Shown: positions 6,993 to 13,900 of the stretch, in pieces
Layout of the letters: the number at the start of each line of letters is the position of its first letter
How positions within the stretch are numbered: the first letter of the stretch is position 1
The notes under the pieces: model-generated
What the model saw: the letters and a program-made list of their open reading frames with translations, nothing else
What the model was told of the DNA's origin: nothing
Databases searched by the model: none
From: an uncultured Lachnospiraceae bacterium
GTDB lineage: Bacteria > Bacillota > Clostridia > Lachnospirales > Lachnospiraceae
Length of the DNA stretch: 20,033 nucleotides
Assembly: GCA_937920345.1 (NCBI GenBank)
Contig: CALGVA010000022.1
Coordinates: forward strand, 1 to 20,033
Direction of reading: 5' to 3'
Translations under genes and position numbers: made by a program

Positions 6993-7679
6993 CTATTTCG
7001 CATCCACCTTAGTTGTCTCTTTAATGGTTACCAAGGCTTTTCTCGGTCCCGGCACAGCGCCTTTGACAAGAATCAGATTCTTGTCCGCGTCAACCCTTAC
7101 GATTGTAAGGTTCTGAACCGTTACCCTTACGCAGCCCATATGTCCCGGCATGCCTTTACCCTTGAACACCTTACTCGGTGAGGAACATGCACCGTTGGAA
7201 CCCTGATGGCGATGGAATTTAGAACCGTGAGTCATAGGTCCTCTGTGCTGACCATGTCTCTTGATTGCGCCCTGGAATCCCTTACCTTTAGAGATTGCAG
7301 TTGCGTCAATGCGGTCACCCGCTTCGAAGATGTCTGCCTTGATCTCGCTTCCGAGCGTGTACTCTTCCGCATTGTCCAGCTTAAGCTCTCTTACAAATCT
7401 CTTGCCGGATACGCCCGCTTTGTCAAAGTGACCTTTCTGTGCCTTATTGACACCGTGTCTGTGCACTACTTCTTTCTTACCGCCTTTGTCTTTGTTGACA
7501 ATTTTGTCTTTCTTATCAATGAAGCCGACCTGTACCGCACTGTAACCGTCATTCTCCACTGTTTTAACCTGTGTCACCGCACAAGGTCCTGCCTGAAGTA
7601 CGGTAACGGGTGTTAATGTTCCGTCTTCGCCGAAGATTTGAGTCATTCCGACTTTTGTTGCTAAAATAGCCTTCTTCAT
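6993..7679 (-). CDS. rplC: 50S ribosomal protein L3 (uL3)
   Basis: A 228-residue L3, starting MKKAILATKVGMTQIFGEDG. It carries KGKGFQGAIKRHGQHRGPMTHGSKFHRHQGS, the loop reaching the peptidyl transferase centre. The ATG at 7679 is chosen because AGGAGGT lies seven bases upstream; the frame is open a little further, but the extra residues are not L3-like. It is about 20 residues longer than typical bacterial L3, mostly from a lysine-rich insert near residues 52-75 (DKKDKIVNKDKGGKKEVVHR) in the peripheral domain. Confidence 0.97.
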   Translation of the reverse strand: MKKAILATKVGMTQIFGEDGTLTPVTVLQAGPCAVTQVKTVENDGYSAVQVGFIDKKDKIVNKDKGGKKEVVHRHGVNKAQKGHFDKAGVSGKRFVRELKLDNAEEYTLGSEIKADIFEAGDRIDATAISKGKGFQGAIKRHGQHRGPMTHGSKFHRHQGSNGACSSPSKVFKGKGMPGHMGCVRVTVQNLTIVRVDADKNLILVKGAVPGPRKALVTIKETTKVDAK

Positions 7680-7789
7680 TCCTTTTACCTCCTGTTGTTC
7701 TACAGCGGACCCACAAAAAAGCAAATGCCTTCCTTCACGCCGAGCCGGTTCCGCAGGAATTTACTTCAAGGGTCGTCCTAGTAGGGGTC

Positions 7790-8107
7790 TTATTTGTTTT
7801 TCATCTTGATGTCGATATACACACCTGCGGGCATCTCTAATCTCTGCAGCGCATCCACCGTCTTGGGGGTCGGTGTGATAATATCAATGAGTCTCTTGTG
7901 AGTTCTCTGCTCGAACTGCTCTCTGGAGTCCTTATACTTATGAACCGCCCTGAGGATCGTAACAACTTCCTTCTTGGTCGGAAGCGGTACCGGTCCGCTC
8001 ACCTGAGATCCGTTCTTCTTCACTGTTTCGATGATTTTTTTCGCTGATGCATCAACCAACTGATGATCATAAGCCTTGAGTGTAATTCTCATTACTTGAC
8101 TTGCCAT
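7790..8107 (-). CDS. rpsJ: 30S ribosomal protein S10 (uS10)
   Basis: A 105-residue S10: MASQVMRITLKAYDHQLVDASAKKIIETVKKNGSQVSGPVPLPTKKEVVTILRAVHKYKDSREQFEQRTHKRLIDII, conserved throughout. It is part of the 30S head and, as NusE, joins NusB in antitermination complexes. It is the first gene of the operon. The ATG at 8107 matches the family N-terminus and has GGAGG eleven bases upstream; the open frame further upstream runs through the structured leader and is not coding. A 110-bp spacer separates it from rplC. Confidence 0.98.
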   Translation of the reverse strand: MASQVMRITLKAYDHQLVDASAKKIIETVKKNGSQVSGPVPLPTKKEVVTILRAVHKYKDSREQFEQRTHKRLIDIITPTPKTVDALQRLEMPAGVYIDIKMKNK

Positions 8108-8148
8108 AAAAAAAGTCGCCTCCTTTTCGCACTTTTTAACTCTTAAGT

Positions 8149-8308
8149 ACGACAAGCGGTGACTGTACACTCTCCCGTGTGTGTCCTGCTCTTGCGAGAC
8201 ACCAACCACGTTGTTTCCGGTTATACCGGACATTCTTGCTTGTACAGTGACTTGTCGTCAGTTTCCTAACTTGACATTCGCTCCACGGAAAACCTGCCAC
8301 AAAGGCAG
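8149..8308 (-). promoter_or_regulatory. Structured 5' leader of the S10 operon
   Basis: This part of the roughly 235-nt untranslated leader can fold into a closed domain. A long-range helix joins 8149-8156 with 8251-8258 (ACGACAAG/CTTGTCGT) and 8162-8169 with 8241-8248 (ACTGTACA/TGTACAGT), with a small internal loop between them. It encloses two hairpins: 8217-8229 (CCGGT-TAT-ACCGG) and 8181-8202 (GTGTC/GACAC, capped in the transcript by a GCAA tetraloop). Further 5' in the mRNA is CTGCC-5-GGCAG (8294-8308), followed by a short U-run. The fold is read by eye. A role in ribosomal protein feedback is inference. Confidence 0.6.
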
Positions 8309-8348
8309 CAACCTCACGCTTCACAGCTATCATGCCACAGCAATGACT

Positions 8349-8377
8349 AGTATACATGATGTTTTTTGAGGATGCAA
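8349..8377 (-). promoter_or_regulatory. Sigma-A promoter of the S10 operon, with AT-rich upstream tract
   Basis: On the minus strand the -35 is TTGCAT (8372-8377), followed by a 17-bp spacer and the -10 TATACT (8349-8354). This predicts a start near 8342 and a leader of about 235 nt. Upstream of the -35, positions 8378-8425 are almost all A and T with phased T-runs, resembling an UP element as expected for a very strong ribosomal protein promoter. Confidence 0.8.
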
Positions 8378-8566
8378 GTATTTTTTAGTAAAAATGTAAA
8401 ATTTTTTTCATATATTTTCAGTAATTTTTTCAGAAGCTTTTTTTGCATACAGGCAAACGAACTTGCCGTCTGTACGAAATCCTTTTTCTATGATATCCTT
8501 ATTGTTGTTTCGTGTAAAGGTTTTGCGCACGGTACCATGCCGCTTAGCGCAATGCGGACAAGACTG

Positions 8567-8591
8567 CTCAACTGTCAAAAGACTCAACTGT
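8567..8591 (+). repeat. Direct repeat CTCAACTGT x2 upstream of the methyltransferase gene
   Basis: CTCAACTGT occurs at 8567-8575 and 8583-8591, a 16-bp period, immediately before the ribosome binding site. The surrounding stretch 8426-8566 holds no gene I can support and no convincing plus-strand sigma-A promoter. The repeat could be a protein site or chance. Confidence 0.4.
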
Positions 8592-8608
8592 AATGAAAGG
8601 ACATACAC

Positions 8609-9475
8609 ATGTGGATCGCTGACAACTGGAAAGACTACGAAGTAATTGACACCTCCCGCGGGGAGAAACTGGAGCGCTGGGGCGACTATATCCTCGTGCG
8701 ACCCGACCCGCAGGTCATCTGGGACACCGAACGGACGGACAGACGCTGGAATCATAAGAACGGTCACTATCACCGCAGTTCGAAGGGCGGCGGCGAATGG
8801 GAGTTCTTTAATCTGCCGCAGGAATGGAGCATACAGTATAAGAATCTGACGTTTCATTTAAAGCCGTTCAGCTTTAAGCATACCGGGCTTTTTCCCGAGC
8901 AGGCTGTCAACTGGGATTGGGTTTCTTCTATAATAAAAGGCGCTGGCAGACCGGTAAAAGTATTAAACCTGTTCGCCTACACCGGCGGCGCTACACTGGC
9001 CTGTGCACAGGCAGGCGCAAGCGTCACGCATGTGGACGCCTCCAAGGGCATGGTCACATGGGCCAAAGAAAATGCTGCCGCCTCCGGGCTTGCCGATGCC
9101 CCGATCCGCTGGCTGGTGGATGACTGTGTCAAATTCGTGGAACGTGAGATCCGCCGCGGCAATACATACGACGCCATCATTATGGACCCGCCCTCCTACG
9201 GCAGAGGTCCCAAGGGCGAAATCTGGAAAATAGAAGAGAGCATCTTTCCCTTCCTCCGGCTCACCGCGCAGATTCTGTCAAAAGATGCCCTGTTTTTCTT
9301 AATTAATTCCTACACCACGGGGCTGCAGCCCGCTGTGCTGACTTATATGATGGAGTCCGCCCTCGTACCTGTCTTCGGCGGCCGCACAGAGTCTTCCGAG
9401 ATTGGTCTGCCGGTCACCGCAAACGGCCTCGTTCTGCCCTGCGGCGCCTCCGGACGCTGGACCGGCTCCGTTTAA
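8609..9475 (+). CDS. Class I SAM-dependent methyltransferase, RlmI/COG1092-like
   Basis: A 288-residue methyltransferase. Motif I is VLNLFAYTGG (residues 118-127), the acidic end of strand 2 is THVDAS (140-145), and the catalytic motif IV is DPPSYG (193-198). DPPS and the FKHTGLFPEQAVNW segment before motif I match the COG1092/RlmI family of 23S rRNA cytosine methyltransferases. The N-terminal PUA domain of true RlmI (near 396 residues) is absent, so the target is probably RNA but unproven. The ATG has GAAAGGA eight bases upstream. The gene is divergent from the S10 operon, and its stop overlaps that of the opposing gene by four bases. Confidence 0.9.
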   Translation: MWIADNWKDYEVIDTSRGEKLERWGDYILVRPDPQVIWDTERTDRRWNHKNGHYHRSSKGGGEWEFFNLPQEWSIQYKNLTFHLKPFSFKHTGLFPEQAVNWDWVSSIIKGAGRPVKVLNLFAYTGGATLACAQAGASVTHVDASKGMVTWAKENAAASGLADAPIRWLVDDCVKFVEREIRRGNTYDAIIMDPPSYGRGPKGEIWKIEESIFPFLRLTAQILSKDALFFLINSYTTGLQPAVLTYMMESALVPVFGGRTESSEIGLPVTANGLVLPCGASGRWTGSV

Positions 9476-9921
9476 CTGAGCATCGCCGCAGTAAAAAAGA
9501 TAACTGCGAACCAGATCAGCACCACAAGCGCCATAGAAATCGCGAAGAAGATCAGATACGCCTTGAAGAAATTGGATTTGCTCTTCTTCTCGGTGCTGCT
9601 GAATGCCCATACAAACATCATGATGACATTGACACAGGGAATCATCATCATCACAAGCGCCAGAACCCACTCGCTGATCTTGACAGGCTCTTCCAGCTCA
9701 AGCTGTCCGTTCTGATAGGGCTGTGTGTTGTTGTAGGGCTGGTAAGTATTCTGATAGCCGCTGTTCTGGTAATTGTTCCCTGAATAGCTGCCATTCTGGT
9801 AATTGTTGTTCTGATAACTGTCATTCGGCTGTCCTGCATTTGTATAGCCGCCGTTCTGATAACTGTCATTCGGCTGCCCGCCGCCTTCTCCGTAACCCTG
9901 ATTCATGTTGTTCTCTTCCAT
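9472..9921 (-). CDS. Q/N/Y-rich two-helix membrane protein, function unknown
   Basis: A 149-residue protein in two parts. Residues 1-75 are low complexity, almost entirely Gln, Asn, Tyr, Gly, Ser and Pro, with repeated QPNDSYQN and NYQNGSY-type units. Residues 83-107 and 118-146 are two hydrophobic helices joined by a short basic loop (STEKKSKSNFF). The topology resembles dispanin/CD225 or DUF4190-type small membrane proteins with long polar N-termini, but I do not see their signature residues and assign no family. The ATG at 9921 has GGAGG five bases upstream. It has its own promoter at 9939-9967, and its stop overlaps that of the converging methyltransferase gene. Confidence 0.8.
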   Translation of the reverse strand: MEENNMNQGYGEGGGQPNDSYQNGGYTNAGQPNDSYQNNNYQNGSYSGNNYQNSGYQNTYQPYNNTQPYQNGQLELEEPVKISEWVLALVMMMIPCVNVIMMFVWAFSSTEKKSKSNFFKAYLIFFAISMALVVLIWFAVIFFTAAMLS

Positions 9922-9938
9922 AGTTTCCTCCGTTTTCT

Positions 9939-9967
9939 GATATAACGTTACAGTTGCTCTTTATCAA
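9939..9967 (-). promoter_or_regulatory. Putative sigma-A promoter of the Q/N-rich membrane protein gene
   Basis: On the minus strand, -35 TTGATA (9962-9967), a 17-bp spacer and -10 TATATC (9939-9944). The predicted start near 9932 leaves a leader of about 11 nt that still contains the GGAGG site. Confidence 0.55.
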
Positions 9968-10018
9968 TTAAAAGGCGGACATACGAAACCAAAAACGCCC
10001 CGTCTTTCAATTCTGTAT

Positions 10019-10465
10019 TCATTTGTGCCCAATCCGCCGATACAGGTGATACATCTGTGCCAGCATGTTGTCCGCCGTATAGACGTAAGGCTCCCTGTCC
10101 GGAAAATGCAGGTACATCCGCACAAGATAGGTAATGATCAGCAGTACCGCGATCACAATCAGGCACCACTTGAGTCCCTTCGCCCGGTGTCCGAGCAAAT
10201 ACCGGTTCCATGCGAAGTAAACCGCTGTCAGTACAATGGGAAAAATCACCGGATTAAGCCGCCATGCCTGCTGCCATCTGCCCGTCATGACACACACCGC
10301 AGCCCTGGTGAGTCCGCAGCCCGGACAGGGCAGTCCGCACAGGATCACCGACGGACAGAACGCATGAAAGAGCAGATTGACGATGACGGTATATAAGAGC
10401 AGGATCACCCCCGCAAAGCCATACTGTTTGATGTCTTCCCCGATCCTTGTACAGACCGTCTTCAT
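10019..10465 (-). CDS. DUF2752 family membrane protein
   Basis: A 148-residue integral membrane protein with the DUF2752 hallmark CPGCGLTRA (Cys47 and Cys50), preceded by a CPSVILCGLPC stretch and followed by NP in a second helix. Hydrophobic segments are at about residues 16-37, 71-90 and 101-121. No biochemical function is established for the family; the cysteine pair may bind metal or form a disulfide. I prefer the ATG at 10465 because GGGAG lies five bases before it, inside the in-frame upstream ATG at 10477, which lacks a good site. It lies 27 bp after the TraX-like gene, so the two are probably one transcript. Confidence 0.85.
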   Translation of the reverse strand: MKTVCTRIGEDIKQYGFAGVILLLYTVIVNLLFHAFCPSVILCGLPCPGCGLTRAAVCVMTGRWQQAWRLNPVIFPIVLTAVYFAWNRYLLGHRAKGLKWCLIVIAVLLIITYLVRMYLHFPDREPYVYTADNMLAQMYHLYRRIGHK

Positions 10466-10492
10466 ATATTCTCCCATAGTAACATTCCATTC

Positions 10493-11338
10493 TTACCCCG
10501 CTATAGTCTCTGCCACCCAATGCAGCAACAGCAGATGGGCCGGATAGAAGCCATAGCAGACCGCCTTCGGAAGCTGGCGCCCCTTGCTCCCGTCATAGAG
10601 CATGATCGGCACAAACGCCGCCAGCCCGTACAGTTCCCGCATGGAAAAACGCAGCAGATACGATACCGTGTACACATCTTTGTACTTCAGACAGTTCGCG
10701 CTCCATATGCCAAGCAGCATCACGCTGCCCGCCGTCACGATTACAGGCAGCAGCTCCCTGTCATGCATAAGATAAAAGGTAACGATCAGCAGCACACCCA
10801 TATACTTATAATCGGTATGCATTGCATACGCCGCCACACAGCAGCACGCCACCCCGCCAAACTGCAGCATGTGAAATACAGCCACACAAACCCGCCAGTC
10901 CGTGGCGCGCCGGCTTACATGGCAGCGCTGCAGCTGTCGTGCATTCTCTCCTGCCCACTCCCAGATCACCAGCGCGAGAACACCCAGAAACAAAGTAAAA
11001 TACACGTTCTGGCTCCCGTGATCTATCATCTGCCCCGAAAAAGCCAGATCAAACGGCACCTCCGATACCAGCGCAAAAATCCCCAGCCGCAATAAATAGG
11101 CCCGTCTGCTTCTGGTATACCGAAAGCCCTCCACCGCCAGATAAGCAAATAACACAAAAGCAATCCTGCCCACCGCTCTTCCGGCAGAGTATATTCCCCG
11201 CATCCGTGTCGTTTCACCTCCTGCCGCGGACTGCTGTCTGATCATCTCCAGAAATACAACGGCAAAAAAATGGTCGATGAACATGGTCACATACGCTATA
11301 TTCTTCAAGACTGCATTACTAAATACGATCTTCTTCAT
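10493..11338 (-). CDS. TraX-family integral membrane protein
   Basis: About 281 residues with the TraX family pattern: LKNIAYVTMFIDHFF (residues 11-25), GRAVGRIAFVLFAYLAVEGFRYTRSRRAYLLRLGIFALVSEVPFDL (about 53-98), and the C-terminal CYGFYPAHLLLLHW. Several membrane helices are evident. On the F plasmid TraX acetylates pilin, but chromosomal clostridial members occur without conjugation genes, as here, and their substrate is unknown. Start choice is uncertain. The ATG at 11338 fits the family N-terminus; GTG codons at 11368 and 11365, behind AGAAGG, would add nine or ten residues. It is followed closely by the DUF2752 gene. Confidence 0.88.
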   Translation of the reverse strand: MKKIVFSNAVLKNIAYVTMFIDHFFAVVFLEMIRQQSAAGGETTRMRGIYSAGRAVGRIAFVLFAYLAVEGFRYTRSRRAYLLRLGIFALVSEVPFDLAFSGQMIDHGSQNVYFTLFLGVLALVIWEWAGENARQLQRCHVSRRATDWRVCVAVFHMLQFGGVACCCVAAYAMHTDYKYMGVLLIVTFYLMHDRELLPVIVTAGSVMLLGIWSANCLKYKDVYTVSYLLRFSMRELYGLAAFVPIMLYDGSKGRQLPKAVCYGFYPAHLLLLHWVAETIAG

Positions 11339-11400
11339 ATACGGCACCGCCTTGGCGGATTTCACCACATCCTTCTTACGCTTCTATCACACCGGCTGTC

Positions 11401-11415
11401 TGTAAAACGTTTCCA
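11401..11415. promoter_or_regulatory. Possible LacI-type operator upstream of the TraX-like gene
   Basis: TGTAAAACGTTTCCA contains the perfect palindrome AAACGTTT with a central CG, the usual form of LacI/CcpA-family operators, though one base longer than a strict cre site. It lies between the LacI-family gene and the TraX-like gene, downstream of AT-rich promoter-like sequence (11430-11470). Assignment to the neighbouring regulator is inference. Confidence 0.35.
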
Positions 11416-11479
11416 TAAGTGTAATCCGGCTTTACTATATATGCTGACTATTTATATCTTACTACAAAAACGTGAAAAG

Positions 11480-11497
11480 GTAAACGAGTTCGTTCAC
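11480..11497 (-). terminator. Weak hairpin after the LacI-family gene (terminator or operator)
   Basis: GTAAACGAGTTCGTTCAC is an 18-bp imperfect palindrome. In the minus-strand transcript it folds as a 7-bp stem with one G-U pair and a four-base loop, followed by CUUUUCACGUUUUU. It lies about 40 bp after the regulator's stop codon. It is low in GC for a terminator and could instead be a protein-binding palindrome. Confidence 0.35.
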
Positions 11498-11534
11498 ATA
11501 TGGCTCACTGCCATTTACCAAGCTCCGGCAACGG

Positions 11535-12605
11535 TTATGATCGTCTATTTACTTCCGCTACGCTCTCCCGCCGGACAAGCTCTACCGGAAGCCTGCGCAC
11601 GGGATTCTCAAGGCTTCCCTCCCGCAGTTCGCGCAAAGCCTGTACCGCCGCTTTCGCACGCCCCTTCGCATCCTGTCCCACCGTGGTAAGCGCCGGATAA
11701 CAGTTCCTGCTCAACACCGTATTATCAAAACCGACGACAGAGATTTCCTCCGGCACCCTGATCCGGTGCTGCTGCATAAAACAAAGCAGTTCCACAGCAT
11801 AGGCATCGGACACCGCAAATACTGCCGTATACCGTCTGATCACCGGCAGGTGCTCTTCATAAAACCGCAGCCTTTCCCGACGGTTCATGGGAACCTGCAG
11901 CCGCTCGGTCTGACAGACGCTTTCCTCCGCCCGCCCTTCGGTCTGCGCTCCGCAGCCGCTCGCCTGCGCAGCCGCCAGCACCCCTGCCAGACAGCCGTCC
12001 ATCCGGTCTTTATCCACGCAGATGTCATTGTCAGAGACACACAAGATCCTGCGATGTCCCATGCGGTACAGATACTCTCCGACCTGCCGTCCGCCCTCAT
12101 AATTATCAATAATGAGATTACAGATCCGCCCGTTCTCCTCAAAATACCCGTCGTAAACCACAAAAGGAATATGCATTTTCTCCCGAAGGCTCTCATAGTC
12201 ATTCTCACAAAATCCCATCAGCACCAGACCATCCATATTCCACATGGAGGCGAAACGCACGATCTCGTTCCAGTCTCCCGCCGCACGGACCATCATAAAG
12301 TAACCGGACTCCTCCAGTTCAAATAAAAGCGCGTTAAGCGCCGCGGCCACAAATCCGTCCTCCAGTACCCTTCCCTCGTATTTGATATGATCGTTCACTA
12401 CCACGCCAATGATACGGGAGTTATTCTGTGAAAGCAGGATTCCCGCCATGCTGGGAATGTACTGCCGCCTTTCCAGCAATTCCTGTACCCGCCGCACTGT
12501 CTGATCGGAGATCTTCTTCGTTTTACCATGGATCACATTGGATACCGTAGCGGTACTCACGCCCAGTTCCTCCGCAATATCCACGATCCTGACACGCTGT
12601 TCCAT
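11535..12605 (-). CDS. LacI-family transcriptional regulator
   Basis: A 356-residue regulator. Residues 1-58 are a LacI-type DNA-binding domain: VRIVDIAEELGVSTATVSNVIHGK is the helix-turn-helix, followed by a hinge-like segment ending RRQYIPSMAGILLS. Residues 62-350 are a periplasmic-binding-protein-like effector domain with RIIGVVVND, DGLVLMGF, NYEGGRQVGEYLYRMGHRRI and EISVVGFDN. A segment near residues 215-235 is unusually rich in Ala, Gly and Glu. The ATG at 12605 has AGGAGG eight bases upstream. No sugar transport or catabolic genes are adjacent, so the ligand cannot be inferred. The 156 bp up to the terminator at 12762 must hold its promoter; TTGTGC-17-TACTAT is a weak candidate. Confidence 0.93.
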   Translation of the reverse strand: MEQRVRIVDIAEELGVSTATVSNVIHGKTKKISDQTVRRVQELLERRQYIPSMAGILLSQNNSRIIGVVVNDHIKYEGRVLEDGFVAAALNALLFELEESGYFMMVRAAGDWNEIVRFASMWNMDGLVLMGFCENDYESLREKMHIPFVVYDGYFEENGRICNLIIDNYEGGRQVGEYLYRMGHRRILCVSDNDICVDKDRMDGCLAGVLAAAQASGCGAQTEGRAEESVCQTERLQVPMNRRERLRFYEEHLPVIRRYTAVFAVSDAYAVELLCFMQQHRIRVPEEISVVGFDNTVLSRNCYPALTTVGQDAKGRAKAAVQALRELREGSLENPVRRLPVELVRRESVAEVNRRS

Positions 12606-12761
12606 TACGCTGTCCTCCTGTCGTCTTTCACCGGGGCATGAGCACCCGTCCACAGCTGCAATATAAGTTCCCTCCTGTGCCAGCCCTTCCCTTCCATAGT
12701 ACATGCAAAACGCCGCAGGCACAATGGGTTAAATGTATAACCTTCCATCATTCTCCCAAAC

Positions 12762-12805
12762 AAAAAAACGCTGCAAAGCCAATCATTTCCCGGCTTCACA
12801 GCGTT
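12762..12805 (-). terminator. Rho-independent terminator after the FlxA-like gene
   Basis: On the minus strand AACGCTG...CAGCGTT (7 bp) encloses AAGCC...GGCTT (5 bp), with a loop of about 12 bases, and runs directly into seven Ts (12762-12768 read as A on plus). It lies 20 bp past the stop of the FlxA-like gene. The plus-strand side also has a T-run (12806-12813), so it could work in both directions. Confidence 0.9.
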
Positions 12806-12824
12806 CCTTTTTTCCTGTATGTGT

Positions 12825-13673
12825 TTATAACTTAACATCCACCGGCTGATATCCGCGGCTGAATGCCACACCCATCATCTCTACGTCAAAAGTATCCGGC
12901 TTCGGCGTCCCTGTCTGTCTGCTGTCTGTGCCTGCTGTCTTCTGTCCTTCTCCAGTCTCTTCGCCTGTATCTTCCCCTTCCACGATCGCCGTATTCTGGC
13001 CATTGTCTGTCTTAACGTTTTCTTCTTCCTTATTGTCTTTATCCTTCTGCTCTTCTTTGGCAGCCTCCTGCACGGTCTTGTTTGCCTCCGCCAGCGACTC
13101 CATCTGGGAAGCGGCAGCCTGATCCGCCAGCGCTTTAGCATCGGCAAGTTCCTCCTTCTTGAACTCTATATTGCTGCTGCCGCCTCTACCCTGATCCAGC
13201 GCGATCTCTGTCTCCAGCACGCCCGCTCTGTTATCCGCCTTCTGGGCGATGCCGCCGTGCACATCCGCCTGCTTCATAGACGCATCCGCCGAAATCAACG
13301 CCTCCATGCTGCCCGCAGACATGCCGGCGCTCTGTTTCCCGTTCTTTTTCTCCAGCTGCTTCGCACCTGTCAGTTCATCGAAAGCGTTACCTGATTCTTT
13401 CTTCTTACGGGCCTGCTCCCGTTTGACATCCATCTGGTGCTGCCGAAGCTGGATCTCCAGTTCACTGATCTGCTTCTGCATCTCCTGACGCTTCTTCATC
13501 TTCGTCTCTGCCGGCATTTCCTGATTCGCAGAGAGCTCCTGCATCCGCTTCTGCAGATCTTCTATCTGTCTGCGCAGATCCTTGCTGACCGGATCCGTCT
13601 GGTCTGCTGCCCCCGCGCCCATTCCTGTCATACCAGGCTGCATGCCCGCATTATTTACGCCGCTTATGTTCAT
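12825..13673 (-). CDS. FlxA-like coiled-coil protein
   Basis: A 282-residue soluble protein. After a short Gly/Met-rich start (MNISGVNNAGMQPG), residues 27-90 match the FlxA-like pattern: DPVSKDLRRQIEDLQKRMQELSANQEMPAETKMKKRQEMQKQISELEIQLRQHQ, a strong heptad coiled coil. The remainder (90-250) is charged and Ala/Glu/Lys-rich, probably helical or disordered, and ends GVAFSRGYQPVDVKL. No signal peptide or membrane segment is present. E. coli FlxA is expressed from a flagellar sigma-28 promoter but its role is unknown. No flagellar genes lie nearby, but a sigma-28-like promoter is visible at 13787-13812. The start at 13673 has GGAGG five bases upstream, and a strong terminator follows, so it is probably monocistronic. 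Confidence 0.8.
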   Translation of the reverse strand: MNISGVNNAGMQPGMTGMGAGAADQTDPVSKDLRRQIEDLQKRMQELSANQEMPAETKMKKRQEMQKQISELEIQLRQHQMDVKREQARKKKESGNAFDELTGAKQLEKKNGKQSAGMSAGSMEALISADASMKQADVHGGIAQKADNRAGVLETEIALDQGRGGSSNIEFKKEELADAKALADQAAASQMESLAEANKTVQEAAKEEQKDKDNKEEENVKTDNGQNTAIVEGEDTGEETGEGQKTAGTDSRQTGTPKPDTFDVEMMGVAFSRGYQPVDVKL

Positions 13674-13786
13674 ACTGTCCTCCGTTCTGAGACATCCGTG
13701 TCTCCTGCTGTGATTGTTATGACTGTCCTTCGTCTGATCCAGATACGGCCGCTTCGGCCAAGACAGTTTATCTTTATCTGGTTTTA

Positions 13787-13812
13787 ATATCGGATATCTG
13801 TCTGCCTTTGTA
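13787..13812 (-). promoter_or_regulatory. Sigma-28 (SigD)-like promoter of the FlxA-like gene
   Basis: On the minus strand TACA (13809-13812) is followed by 15 bp and CCGATAT (13787-13793). This is close to the Bacillota motility consensus TAAA-N15-CCGATAT, with one mismatch in the -35. The same stretch can also be read as a sigma-A promoter, TTTACA-17-GATATT, so the sigma factor is not decided by sequence alone. The 5' untranslated region would be about 105 nt and includes a GGCCG-CTT-CGGCC hairpin (13747-13759). Confidence 0.55.
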
Positions 13813-13900
13813 AAGTGAAATGTTGTGGAGGGGCTTTTATCGGTTGTGAGCAGATCTGTTATACGCCCCGGGCAGCGCTCTTCGTATCACTCCCGTCCTG

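Noticed and set aside
8108..8233. Possible 42-residue N-terminal extension of S10
   Set aside because: It runs through the leader fold. Family alignment and a GGAGG site place the start at 8107.
8408..8857. 149-codon minus-strand open frame overlapping the methyltransferase start
   Set aside because: It is antisense to a clear family match, has no ribosome binding site and shows no recognisable protein features.
9800..9885. Direct DNA repeats (TTCTGATAACTGTCATTCGG x2) as a mobile or CRISPR-like array
   Set aside because: They lie in frame within the Q/N-rich coding region and simply encode its repeated PNDSYQN units.
10520..11095. 191-codon plus-strand open frame
   Set aside because: It is the reverse-strand shadow of the TraX-like gene, with a His/Gln/Arg-rich composition typical of antisense frames.
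11500..11700. Possible plus-strand small gene antisense to the LacI-family 3' end
   Set aside because: It is only an overlapping shadow frame, with no ribosome binding site or protein signature.
13747..13759. GGCCG-CTT-CGGCC hairpin as a terminator for the kinase gene
   Set aside because: It has no adjacent T-run on the minus strand and lies downstream of the FlxA-like promoter, so it belongs to the leader of that gene.
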